Below, one piece after another: positions 58,190 to 64,000 of a DNA stretch of 64,000 nt. A model generated the notes under the pieces. The model saw only the letters and a list, made by a program, of their open reading frames with translations, did not search any database and was not told the origin of the DNA. This DNA comes from Mucilaginibacter kameinonensis (lineage in GTDB: Bacteria; Bacteroidota; Bacteroidia; Sphingobacteriales; Sphingobacteriaceae): positions 62,001-126,000 of the forward strand of contig NZ_RCWZ01000007.1 in NCBI RefSeq assembly GCF_003675385.1, read 5' to 3'. Each line of letters begins with the position of its first letter. The first letter of the stretch is position 1. The position numbers were made by a program, and so were the translations under genes.

Positions 58190-59550
58190 CCATTCAGAAA
58201 AAAGTAGCGCTGCTGTTTTTTGGCCTAACAGTATCGGTAATATTGATATTGAGCAGCGCTGTTTTTTACTTTGTACACCAGTTTACGTTTGATGATTTTT
58301 ATAAACGGCTTGAAACCCGGGTAAACATCTCATCCCAAATCCATCACCTTAATGACCGCGACAGCCTTGGCATGTACAAGGAGATCAGGCAGCGCTATCT
58401 TGAACGCCTCATTGCCGAAAAGCAGTACGTTATTAAACCCGAAGTTTATACCAAAGGCAAAACTGTAAAAGGCGTTCCCCGCGAACTGATAAATAATATC
58501 CTCTACAACGGAAAATCAAGATTTAAAGCCAACAATGTATTTTACGCCGGCAATATATTCCATTTCCCGGAAGGCGATGCTATTATTGTTGTTTCGGCAA
58601 CCAACCCATCGGGCCTAAGCGAACTTAATGACCTTGAACAGGTATTGATCATCTGCTTTCTCAGCTCCATATTAATCGTTTATATTATCGGTCGCCGGTT
58701 TTCATACCATACCTTTAAGCCGGTACGTAAGATTATAAAAAAGGTAAATACCATTACAGCAAGCAACCTGCACTTACGCCTGGAAGATTATAGCGGTAAA
58801 GATGAGATAGCCGAGCTTACCCAAACGTTCAACAACATGCTCGACAGGCTGGAAACCGCCTTTGAAACCCAAAACAATTTTATCAGCAATGCCTCGCACG
58901 AATTGCGTACCCCGCTGGCGATTATTAAGGGCGAAGCCGAACTTTCGCTCAAAAACATTGATACACCGGGAGCCGATCTGCATAAAAACCTTAAAGAAAT
59001 CCTGACAGGCACTCAAAGCTTGCAGGACATTATCACCAGTTTATTAGGTCTGGCACAAAGCGGTTTCGACGGTAAAAAGCAGAATTGGGAACAGATCCGT
59101 GCCGATGAACTGGCCTTTATGGTAAAAGATGCTGTAGACCATATTATCCCCACCAATAACCTCAGCATCGATTTTTCGTCGCTACCCGATGATGTGGATA
59201 GCCTGGTAACACAAGGAAACATCAACCTGCTTAAACTGGCTATAAGTAACATAGGCCTCAATGCCTGTAAATATTCTGAAAACAAGCCGGTAACGCTTAG
59301 GGTGTATACCGAAAACAACAGCATCATCTTTAGCATAAAGGATCAGGGCATTGGTATCCCCGAAAGCGATGTGCAGCATATTTTTGAGCCATTTTTTCGC
59401 GCATCAAATACAGGCAAGTATGAGGGGCATGGTGTAGGCCTGCCGCTGGCGCTGAACATTGTAAGGCTGCATAAGGGTAATATCGGCATTATCTCCAAAG
59501 AAAATGAAGGTACCGATATCAGGGTGATGCTGCCGGTTTATAAGGGGTAG
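58186..59550 (+). CDS. Sensor histidine kinase (HAMP, HisKA, HATPase)
   Basis: A 454-residue kinase with two membrane helices (about 9-30 and 152-170) and a roughly 120-residue periplasmic sensor domain between them, then HAMP (175-228), HisKA box SNASHELRTPLAIIKG with H238, and catalytic domain with N box ISNIGLNACKYSEN, G1 DQGIGIPESD and G2 GHGVGLPLALNIV. It resembles CpxA/QseC-like kinases in layout but the sensor domain gives no clear ligand clue. The stop codon lies inside a duplicated segment that also precedes a downstream repeat copy. Confidence 0.94.
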   Translation: MTIQKKVALLFFGLTVSVILILSSAVFYFVHQFTFDDFYKRLETRVNISSQIHHLNDRDSLGMYKEIRQRYLERLIAEKQYVIKPEVYTKGKTVKGVPRELINNILYNGKSRFKANNVFYAGNIFHFPEGDAIIVVSATNPSGLSELNDLEQVLIICFLSSILIVYIIGRRFSYHTFKPVRKIIKKVNTITASNLHLRLEDYSGKDEIAELTQTFNNMLDRLETAFETQNNFISNASHELRTPLAIIKGEAELSLKNIDTPGADLHKNLKEILTGTQSLQDIITSLLGLAQSGFDGKKQNWEQIRADELAFMVKDAVDHIIPTNNLSIDFSSLPDDVDSLVTQGNINLLKLAISNIGLNACKYSENKPVTLRVYTENNSIIFSIKDQGIGIPESDVQHIFEPFFRASNTGKYEGHGVGLPLALNIVRLHKGNIGIISKENEGTDIRVMLPVYKG

Positions 59551-59572
59551 AAAAAGTAGTAGCTTTACCCCT

Positions 59573-59673
59573 GCGTCATCCCGAATTTATTTCGGGATCC
59601 CACACGCTGAGCCGCCGGCTAAGCAAATCGCCTACCCGGCTTGTGGGGTGCCGAAACAAGTTCGGCATGACGG
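59573..59673. repeat. Family C repeat, copy 1
   Basis: gcgtcatcccgaatttattt at the left and acaagttcggcatgacgg at the right, 101 bases. Differs from the second copy at 3 positions by my comparison. Left flanking gtagaaaaagtagtagcttt is also shared with copy 2. Confidence 0.8.
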
Positions 59674-60027
59674 AGGATATCTGTATATGCCATTAAGATT
59701 TGCTTGTGCGGGGGCCGCGTTAGTGATAGTAGCGGATACCGGCCTTGTGGCTAATGCCTGTGCAGTATGAGCGGATAGCACGGGCCGGAGGCAACGCCCA
59801 TAGTCACAAAACGAAAACTTAATAGGTAATAACTCACAAATACGTTTTTATAAAACACTAAGATAACCGACTTAAGGGCGCTCATTAATACCCATAAAAA
59901 GCAAACCACAATCAATAATCCCCAGCTTACAGCACAGCTATGCAAATCCCTCTGTACAGTTCGCGATTGCTTCGTACCTCGCAATGGCGCGGTGGCGAGG
60001 TGTAGAAAATTTAGTAGCTTTGCCCGT

Positions 60028-60128
60028 GCGTCATCCCGAATTTATTTCGGGATCCCACAGGCTGAGCCGCCAGCTAAGCAAATCGCCTACCCGGCTTATG
60101 GGGTGCCGAAACAAGTTCGGCATGACGG
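60028..60128. repeat. Family C repeat, copy 2
   Basis: Same length and orientation as copy 1, with three differences. The left flank gtagaaaatttagtagcttt resembles that of copy 1, so the duplicated unit is longer than the palindromic core. Confidence 0.8.
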
Positions 60129-60244
60129 TGGATATTATTCCCTGCAGTCCTTTGCTTCACCCAACCAGCCTAACTTTCTTTATTATTTAAAAATTCTAAT
60201 CACATTCTAATTTCTTTCTTAAACCGCTTTAATGCCCGGTACCT

Positions 60245-60271
60245 ACTATTGTATCAACAAACAGTAGTAAA
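60245..60271. promoter_or_regulatory. Dyad upstream of the Usp-like gene
   Basis: tactattgt at the left and acagtagta at the right with a 9-base spacer; 8 of 9 positions pair. Placed 19 bases before ATG 60290, it may be an operator or a 5' UTR hairpin. Confidence 0.35.
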
Positions 60272-60289
60272 CACAAAAAAGGTATCATC

Positions 60290-60781
60290 ATGAAAACATT
60301 AAACATCATTATCCCGTCTGATTTCACCTTATCATCATTAAACATTATACCTGTTTTAGCCGAGCGCTATTCAAAACAAAAACTGAATATATCGCTTGTT
60401 CACTTCCTGCAACTATCCGACTCTATATCCGATCTGTTATTGTTATCCCGCCGCAGCCGGGAATACCAGTTAATTGACGACGATTTTTACGCGGGCTGTA
60501 CCATGCTGAAAAACGACTATGCAGATCAGATAGAGAACATTACGCCCGACTTTTTTTATGGCAACACCGTAGCTGTATTCAAAAACTATCTGGAAGCAAA
60601 AGAAACCGAACTGATTGCCATGCCCGAAAATCATAGCTACGCAAGGTTAACACCCAACAGTTTCGACCCTACTATACTCATGCAGCGCAGCGGGTATAAG
60701 ATAGTTACCATTAAAACTGAGGTTAAACAGCCTTTAACCTTAGTGAAGAACGAAGCAGAGCACGAGCTGCTGGAGGTTTAA
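60290..60781 (+). CDS. Universal-stress-like (UspA-related) small protein
   Basis: A 163-residue protein with an alpha/beta pattern: LNIIIPSDFTLSSLNIIPVLAERYSKQKLNISLVHFL resembles the first strand-helix-strand of a Usp domain, where an aspartate follows the first strand, and KETELIAMPENHSY and SGYKIVTIKTEV the later strands. The ATP-binding G-x2-G-x9-G[S/T] motif is not evident, so nucleotide binding may be lost. It ends 31 bases before the bestrophin-like gene, probably in one operon. Confidence 0.55.
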   Translation: MKTLNIIIPSDFTLSSLNIIPVLAERYSKQKLNISLVHFLQLSDSISDLLLLSRRSREYQLIDDDFYAGCTMLKNDYADQIENITPDFFYGNTVAVFKNYLEAKETELIAMPENHSYARLTPNSFDPTILMQRSGYKIVTIKTEVKQPLTLVKNEAEHELLEV

Positions 60782-60812
60782 TATTTATTAATATCATTTA
60801 AAACATTTATCT

Positions 60813-61745
60813 ATGTTACTAAAAGAAAATATCCCGGTAAAGTATGTGGTGGGAAAAATCAAGAACGAGCTTTTACTTGTTGCCGGTTATGCCATAACTA
60901 TCGCCCTGTTCCATCGCTTTTTCCCTGAATACCGCATTTCAATCCCTATTGCTGTTCCGGCTATATTGGCAACCATCATATCATTGTTGCTGGCCTTCCG
61001 CTCAAACCAGGCTTATGACCGCTGGTGGGAAGCCCGCAGCATTTGGGGAGCCATAGTGAACGATTCGAGATCACTTACCCGCGAGCTGATCAGCTTTTTA
61101 GATGGCGATAAAGCTGACTGCGAAGAAATAGAAGGTTTTAAAAAGCGCTTTGTTTACCGCCAGATAGCCTGGTGCTACGGCTTAAGTCAATCTTTACGCA
61201 AGCAAGACCCTTATGCCAAAAACGCCCATCTGTTAGTTGACGAAGAAGTGAAGTTTACCCACCGCTTTAGCAACGTACCTAACAGCTTGTTAAAACTGCA
61301 CGGGCTCGATTTAAGGCTGGCCTACAAAAACGGATGGCTTAATGATTACCAGCAGGTGCAGATAGATGGTACGCTTACCCGCCTGTGCGATGCCATGGGT
61401 AAATGCGAGCGGATCAAGAACACCGTGTTCCCGGTTACGTATAGCTTATATATTCATTTTTGCCTGTACCTGTTCATCATACTGCTGCCCTTTGGCCTTA
61501 TCGAGTTCTTCGGTATGTTTGAAGTACCGCTGATCATAGCTATAGCAGCAGCATTTTTACTGGTAGAGAAAATGGCTATTCATCTGCAAGACCCATTTGA
61601 AAGCAAACCAACAGACACCCCAACAACTGCCATTTCGCAAACCATTGAACGCGATTTGAAGCAGATGCTTAACGATAAACATGAGAGTGAAAAGGCAGCA
61701 GTTCAACCTGCCGCCGCTAAAGCAAACGTGTATTATATACTGTAA
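60813..61745 (+). CDS. Bestrophin-family chloride channel-like protein (YneE type)
   Basis: A 310-residue membrane protein. Signature LAFRSNQAYDRWWEARSIWGAIVNDSRSLTREL lies at about residues 54-85, after helix LLLVAGYAITIALFHRF and PIAVPAILATIISLLLAF. A second helical pair is TYSLYIHFCLYLFIILLPFGLIEFFG and VPLIIAIAAAFLLVEKMAIHLQDPFE. The DPFE motif matches the family. Bacterial bestrophins form pentameric ion channels. It follows the Usp-like gene; the pair may link stress sensing with ion flux (inference). Confidence 0.88.
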   Translation: MLLKENIPVKYVVGKIKNELLLVAGYAITIALFHRFFPEYRISIPIAVPAILATIISLLLAFRSNQAYDRWWEARSIWGAIVNDSRSLTRELISFLDGDKADCEEIEGFKKRFVYRQIAWCYGLSQSLRKQDPYAKNAHLLVDEEVKFTHRFSNVPNSLLKLHGLDLRLAYKNGWLNDYQQVQIDGTLTRLCDAMGKCERIKNTVFPVTYSLYIHFCLYLFIILLPFGLIEFFGMFEVPLIIAIAAAFLLVEKMAIHLQDPFESKPTDTPTTAISQTIERDLKQMLNDKHESEKAAVQPAAAKANVYYIL

Positions 61746-61752
61746 GCTTTAC

Positions 61753-61778
61753 ACCCCTGTGCGGGAAGGCACAGGGGT
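61753..61778. terminator. GC-rich hairpin after bestrophin gene
   Basis: ACCCCTGTGC at 61753-61762 pairs with 61769-61778, with a GGGAAG loop. It lacks a strong T run but separates the convergent bestrophin and HhH genes. Confidence 0.5.
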
Positions 61779-61786
61779 TCACTTAT

Positions 61787-61990
61787 TTATTCCTTAAAGC
61801 CTAAACCTTCTTCTTTCATTTTCTCCTTCACTATCGGCACCGAACTTTTGCCCACGCCGTGCAAATGCAAAAACTCTTTCTCGGTTAGTTTTGATAACTC
61901 AAGCAACGATGTAATACCCGCATTAGCCAATGCACGCCGCGCCGGGTTACCCAGTTTACCAAAGGGGCTGTTTGATTCTTCAGTATTCAT
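61787..61990 (-). CDS. Helix-hairpin-helix DNA-binding-like protein
   Basis: A 67-residue protein with LGNPARRALANAGITSLLELSKLTEKEFLHLHGVGKSSVPIVKEKMKEEGL. It has the form of an alpha-CTD or HhH domain, with the G-[VI]-G-K loop (HGVGKSSV) used for DNA backbone contact. Such small proteins are frequent in Bacteroidota but lack assigned targets. A TAAATTTG motif lies 23 bases upstream. It is on the minus strand next to the REP/RAYT unit. Confidence 0.8.
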   Translation of the reverse strand: MNTEESNSPFGKLGNPARRALANAGITSLLELSKLTEKEFLHLHGVGKSSVPIVKEKMKEEGLGFKE

Positions 61991-62012
61991 AACAAACGGT
62001 TTAATTGATGAT

Positions 62013-62020
62013 CAAATTTA
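62013..62020 (-). promoter_or_regulatory. Candidate -7 element of the HhH gene
   Basis: On the minus strand it reads TAAATTTG, a full match to TAnnTTTG, 22 bases before the ATG at 61990. Confidence 0.4.
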
Positions 62021-62096
62021 ACGATCATATTAATAAAAGCCATGTCATACAGCTACGCAACTTCTTGCGCTCGTTTGTAACGAGCGCTTAACATGG

Positions 62097-62117
62097 GCTT
62101 ACGTTTGTAACGTAAGC
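62097..62117. repeat. Second REP-like hairpin of the RAYT unit
   Basis: GCTTACGTT, loop TGT, AACGTAAGC. Stem 9 bases; loop region identical to that of the flanking GCGCTCGTT hairpins, stem sequence different, so it may be a diverged REP or a processing signal. It lies 4 bases before the end of the transposase frame. Confidence 0.6.
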
Positions 62118-62120
62118 AAA

Positions 62121-62693
62121 CTAAAAGTTTACAGTTATAAAGCCTCTTTCCAATAAGGTAACTTCCAATAAACCCGGTTGCCCGGCATAATTAGCCGCCG
62201 AACTATAAATATAATGTTCAGGATAGCTTACAATCTCTGCTTTGACCGGATTGTCATGAATGTAATCTAATTTTTGGAAAAGTATGTCTTCCCGGTCGCA
62301 TTCAATCGAGTGATAACCATCTTGCCATACTTTATGATTTTGTATACGGTCGTCAAATTTTGCATGGTACTTGAACCGATATAACATCCAATCTCTGCGA
62401 CTTTCATTTTCTGTTTCAATGAGCTTGATGATCTGTTTATTGGTATGCTTTTTAAAGTCGCGCACAATGTCGGGTAACCTGTTGGGCGCCACAGCGGATA
62501 CTAACAAATGCAGATGATTGCTCATCAAACAAAATGCGTATATGTCAAGACCTTTATTTTTCTGACAATAAATAAGTGAGTCAATAATAAGTTGCTTGTA
62601 ACCGGGCCGTATAAATACATCAATCCAGTCTACTATCGTAAAAGTTATAAAATGAATTTCTTCATGGTTTCTGACCCTGTATTGATGTGACAT
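62121..62693 (-). CDS. REP-associated tyrosine transposase (IS200/TnpA_REP-like)
   Basis: A 190-residue Y1-type HUH single-strand transposase. The histidine pair is H60-L-H62 in SNHLHLLVS, after an ITFTIVDW beta-strand, and the catalytic tyrosine is Y144 in LDYIHDNPVKAEIV, the usual motif of the RAYT subgroup. The N-terminus RVRNHEEIHFITFTIVDWIDVF also fits. Length and motifs exclude the smaller IS200 TnpA. All catalytic residues are present, so it may be active or recently active. It is bracketed by identical inverted REP hairpins. Confidence 0.92.
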   Translation of the reverse strand: MSHQYRVRNHEEIHFITFTIVDWIDVFIRPGYKQLIIDSLIYCQKNKGLDIYAFCLMSNHLHLLVSAVAPNRLPDIVRDFKKHTNKQIIKLIETENESRRDWMLYRFKYHAKFDDRIQNHKVWQDGYHSIECDREDILFQKLDYIHDNPVKAEIVSYPEHYIYSSAANYAGQPGLLEVTLLERGFITVNF

Positions 62694-62977
62694 TGTGAAA
62701 AAGAGGTTTAGGCTAAATTAACGATCGTGCGATGCAATCGCAAGACCATGTTAAGCGCTCGTTACAAACGAGCGCAAGAAAAGTTCCTCTATGGAATACT
62801 CAATAAAACCACACTTAAGGGGGTTAAAACCACTTGTAACAATTAGAATATAAAAAAGTCCGTTTTTAGTACGATTAAGGCGGTTTTTACAAGGTGCTGT
62901 AAAAACGACTTGTACAATTAGGGTTAATTTGCCTTCCATTTTGCGAAAAAATTTAAAGGCATTTAAAGGGGTGGATT
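62694..62977. other. Intergenic region between RAYT and S24 genes
   Basis: Holds the right REP hairpin (62746-62778), a second short palindrome tgcgatgcaatcgca near 62728, and a GTTTTTACA...TGTAAAAAC hairpin at 62883-62906. Two related pieces, acttgtaacaattag near 62832 and acttgtacaattag near 62907, form a direct repeat. No gene is evident. Confidence 0.5.
62883..62906 (-). terminator. Hairpin downstream of the S24 repressor gene
   Basis: GTTTTTACA at 62883-62891 pairs with TGTAAAAAC at 62898-62906, loop AGGTGC. Located 72 bases past the stop of the minus-strand repressor gene. No following T run, so low certainty. Confidence 0.35.
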
Positions 62978-63925
62978 CTATTCGTTTAACAAACCTGCCG
63001 TTTTAATGACGCTCATAAGCTTATCTACTGTATCCTGCAATACGGTGATATCTGCCTCGTGGTTGTTAACTCGCTTCCACATATCTGACGGAGCTTGAAA
63101 ATCGAAGCTGCCGTGAAACCTGGCGTACCACACTTCCAATATGTCATCAGGGTCTATAGTATAGTTTTTGTATAGCTGTCTATTGTTAGTAGCGTCTGAC
63201 TTGGCTATAATAAAACCTAACGAATTTATGCGGTTTAACAGCCTTTTTATTACTGGACGGCTGTTTTTGGTCACTATAATGTATACCCGATCATCTTTAA
63301 TATCCTCCAAACTTTCAACCCATTCCCCTATTACCATCTCTTGGTGTTTTATTGTCGGGTCCATACTATCGCCATCCGCTTCAAATGATCTGTAAGTCTT
63401 TCCAGTGAGGCCGGGTAGCCTAAACGACGGTAGCTTTTCAAGGTACTCCGGGTCTGAATGACCGGCCAAATAACCAGCCGCCGACCTTATCGATACGTGC
63501 AAAATGTTTTCGTTACCCTTACTATCAACAGTAATCACTTTTGGGTGCAAAATAGCAGGAGGATGGACAGTAGGGTGGACAGGATTTTCGTTTTTGCTTG
63601 CAATAGCCTTCCCGATGATAGTAGGGGTATCTGTATTGAATGGTGCCGACTGGTCATTAAAGGCACTCATAGAATATGGGGTATTAGCTTGATTATATTC
63701 TAATATCGCACTTCCGCCGGTACCAGTTATCAAATATATTAGATTAATGTCTAAGTACACGCTCCCTATCTTCTCAATCACATCGCTTCCAAACTGACCG
63801 TTGCGGGTAATTGCCTTTTGAATGTAGCCATTTCCGACAGCTAAATCTTTTTCAGCACGATAAAAGCTAATGTTTTTAGCTGTCAGATACTCAATAAACC
63901 TATCAATAAGGCGTTTTTCAGGCAT
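62978..63925 (-). CDS. S24/LexA-like phage-type repressor
   Basis: A 315-residue protein with an N-terminal helix-turn-helix region (about 1-60: IDRFIEYLTAKNISFYRAEKDLAVGNGYIQKAI), a linker rich in P/N/H, and a C-terminal S24 peptidase. The catalytic serine is S187 in FEADGDSMDPTI and the lysine is K227 in RPVIKRLLN. Candidate autoproteolysis sites are the AAGYLAG residues at 149-155. Damage-triggered self-cleavage as in CI/LexA is inferred. Two dyads lie upstream of the start. It sits at the right edge; if a prophage continues beyond the window, this would be its repressor. Confidence 0.85.
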   Translation of the reverse strand: MPEKRLIDRFIEYLTAKNISFYRAEKDLAVGNGYIQKAITRNGQFGSDVIEKIGSVYLDINLIYLITGTGGSAILEYNQANTPYSMSAFNDQSAPFNTDTPTIIGKAIASKNENPVHPTVHPPAILHPKVITVDSKGNENILHVSIRSAAGYLAGHSDPEYLEKLPSFRLPGLTGKTYRSFEADGDSMDPTIKHQEMVIGEWVESLEDIKDDRVYIIVTKNSRPVIKRLLNRINSLGFIIAKSDATNNRQLYKNYTIDPDDILEVWYARFHGSFDFQAPSDMWKRVNNHEADITVLQDTVDKLMSVIKTAGLLNE

Positions 63926-63939
63926 GTTTTCAAGAATAG

Positions 63940-63986
63940 TAGAATAAATTCTATTAAATATTTGTTTTTATTAGACTAAGTTCTAA
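63940..63986. promoter_or_regulatory. Two operator-like dyads upstream of the S24 repressor
   Basis: TAGAAT-AA-ATTCTA at 63940-63953 and TTAGA-CTAAGT-TCTAA at 63971-63986 share the TAGA..TCTA core. They lie 15 and 46 bases upstream of the repressor ATG, a typical place for autoregulation or for controlling a divergent gene beyond the edge. Confidence 0.45.
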
Positions 63987-64000
63987 TATTTGTGACCGCA

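Larger units (their letters stand above)
59551..60289. other. 739-base gene-free region with duplicated repeats
   Basis: Contains two copies of family C (59573-59673 and 60028-60128) set about 455 bases apart, a partial family A arm near 59964-59985 (gcgattgcttcgtacctcgc), a 'gcggataccggcc' piece near 59732 that resembles the spacer near 15537, and an AT-rich segment at the right end. Short frames here lie in repeats and are not called. A dyad tactattgt...acagtagta at 60245-60271 precedes the Usp-like gene. Confidence 0.6.
62064..62778. mobile_element. REP-RAYT element: transposase gene between two inverted identical hairpins
   Basis: The 33-base sequence at 62064-62096 (cttgcgctcgtttgtaacga and on) is present as an exact inverse complement at 62746-62778. 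Each contains the hairpin GCGCTCGTT-TGT-AACGAGCGC. Between them lies one RAYT gene. A second hairpin, GCTTACGTT-TGT-AACGTAAGC at 62097-62117, has the same TTTGTAA loop. This is the classic layout of a REP-associated tyrosine transposase flanked by its target sites. Confidence 0.75.

Noticed and set aside
5820..60128. Many repeats in the window considered as CRISPR
   Set aside because: Copies are dispersed, palindromic and unequal in length, without regular spacers or cas genes.
59984..60210. Frames in the large gap after the histidine kinase
   Set aside because: They pass through family C repeat copy 2 and have no domain-like character.
62978..64000. Prophage call at the right edge
   Set aside because: Only a repressor-like gene and dyads are visible; no integrase, structural or lysis genes inside the window.

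Overview
The window looks like chromosomal DNA of a Bacteroidota bacterium of the Sphingobacteriaceae type (Mucilaginibacter or Pedobacter-like). The genus is an inference. The support is a long Bacteroidota-type IspG, a DUF2723 membrane protein, two SusC-like but SusD-less outer-membrane receptors with carboxypeptidase-regulatory N-termini, two LytS/LytTR pairs, a fused HemC-HemD, a GNAT-nitrilase fusion, weak Shine-Dalgarno signals, and TAnnTTTG promoter motifs upstream of several genes.

Layout. 1-5.7 kb: the end of a branched-chain amino acid operon (methyltransferase fragment, leuB, two tandem small membrane proteins, a second methyltransferase, a short leuA, ilvA). 5.9-13.9 kb: mainly minus-strand genes (ispG, RDD/GYF protein, metallo-beta-lactamase-fold hydrolase, alpha/beta hydrolase, GNAT-nitrilase fusion, DoxX) plus a plus-strand lipoprotein gene that looks frameshifted. 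14.1 kb: hemA. 15.8-17.8 kb: an isolated AT-rich beta-helix gene resembling a tail-spike. 17.9-23.5 kb: a LytTR two-component system, small secreted proteins and a MacB/FtsX permease. 23.9-32.1 kb: a heme cluster (hemCD, hemB, hemL, hemE, hemJ) with a sensor kinase, regulator and TPR protein embedded in it. 32.1-32.7 kb: VapBC. 32.9-36.2 kb: ECF sigma factor, membrane anti-sigma-like protein, beta-barrel and orphan ABC ATPase. 36.8-38.7 kb: second LytTR pair. 38.7-49.3 kb: ABM monooxygenase, SDR, M1 peptidase, PhyH dioxygenase, ArsC-like protein and two tandem outer-membrane receptors. 49.4-55.5 kb: housekeeping block (pth, rplY, prs, tRNA-Gln, DUF2723 protein). 55.7-61.7 kb: MORN-like protein, lipoprotein, OmpR-type two-component system and a Usp-like/bestrophin pair. 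61.8-64 kb: HhH protein, a REP-associated (RAYT) transposase between identical inverted hairpins, and an S24/LexA-like repressor at the edge.

The heme genes cover glutamyl-tRNA to coproporphyrinogen III, plus the HemJ-type protoporphyrinogen oxidase; the steps between these and ferrochelatase are not in the window. hemA and hemCD both seem to start at TTG, with promoter motifs at nearly the same distance upstream.

The most distinctive non-coding feature is the number of dispersed palindromic repeats, in several families, in the gaps between genes. Sequence resembling some of them seems to have entered coding frames (ispG, the tail of the TPR protein). I see no CRISPR array, rRNA or complete prophage, and nothing I can confidently call a wholly new system. 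The best leads are the REP/RAYT unit, the repeat-derived segments in IspG, the TTG-initiated heme genes, the possible operators at the right edge and the isolated tail-spike-like gene.
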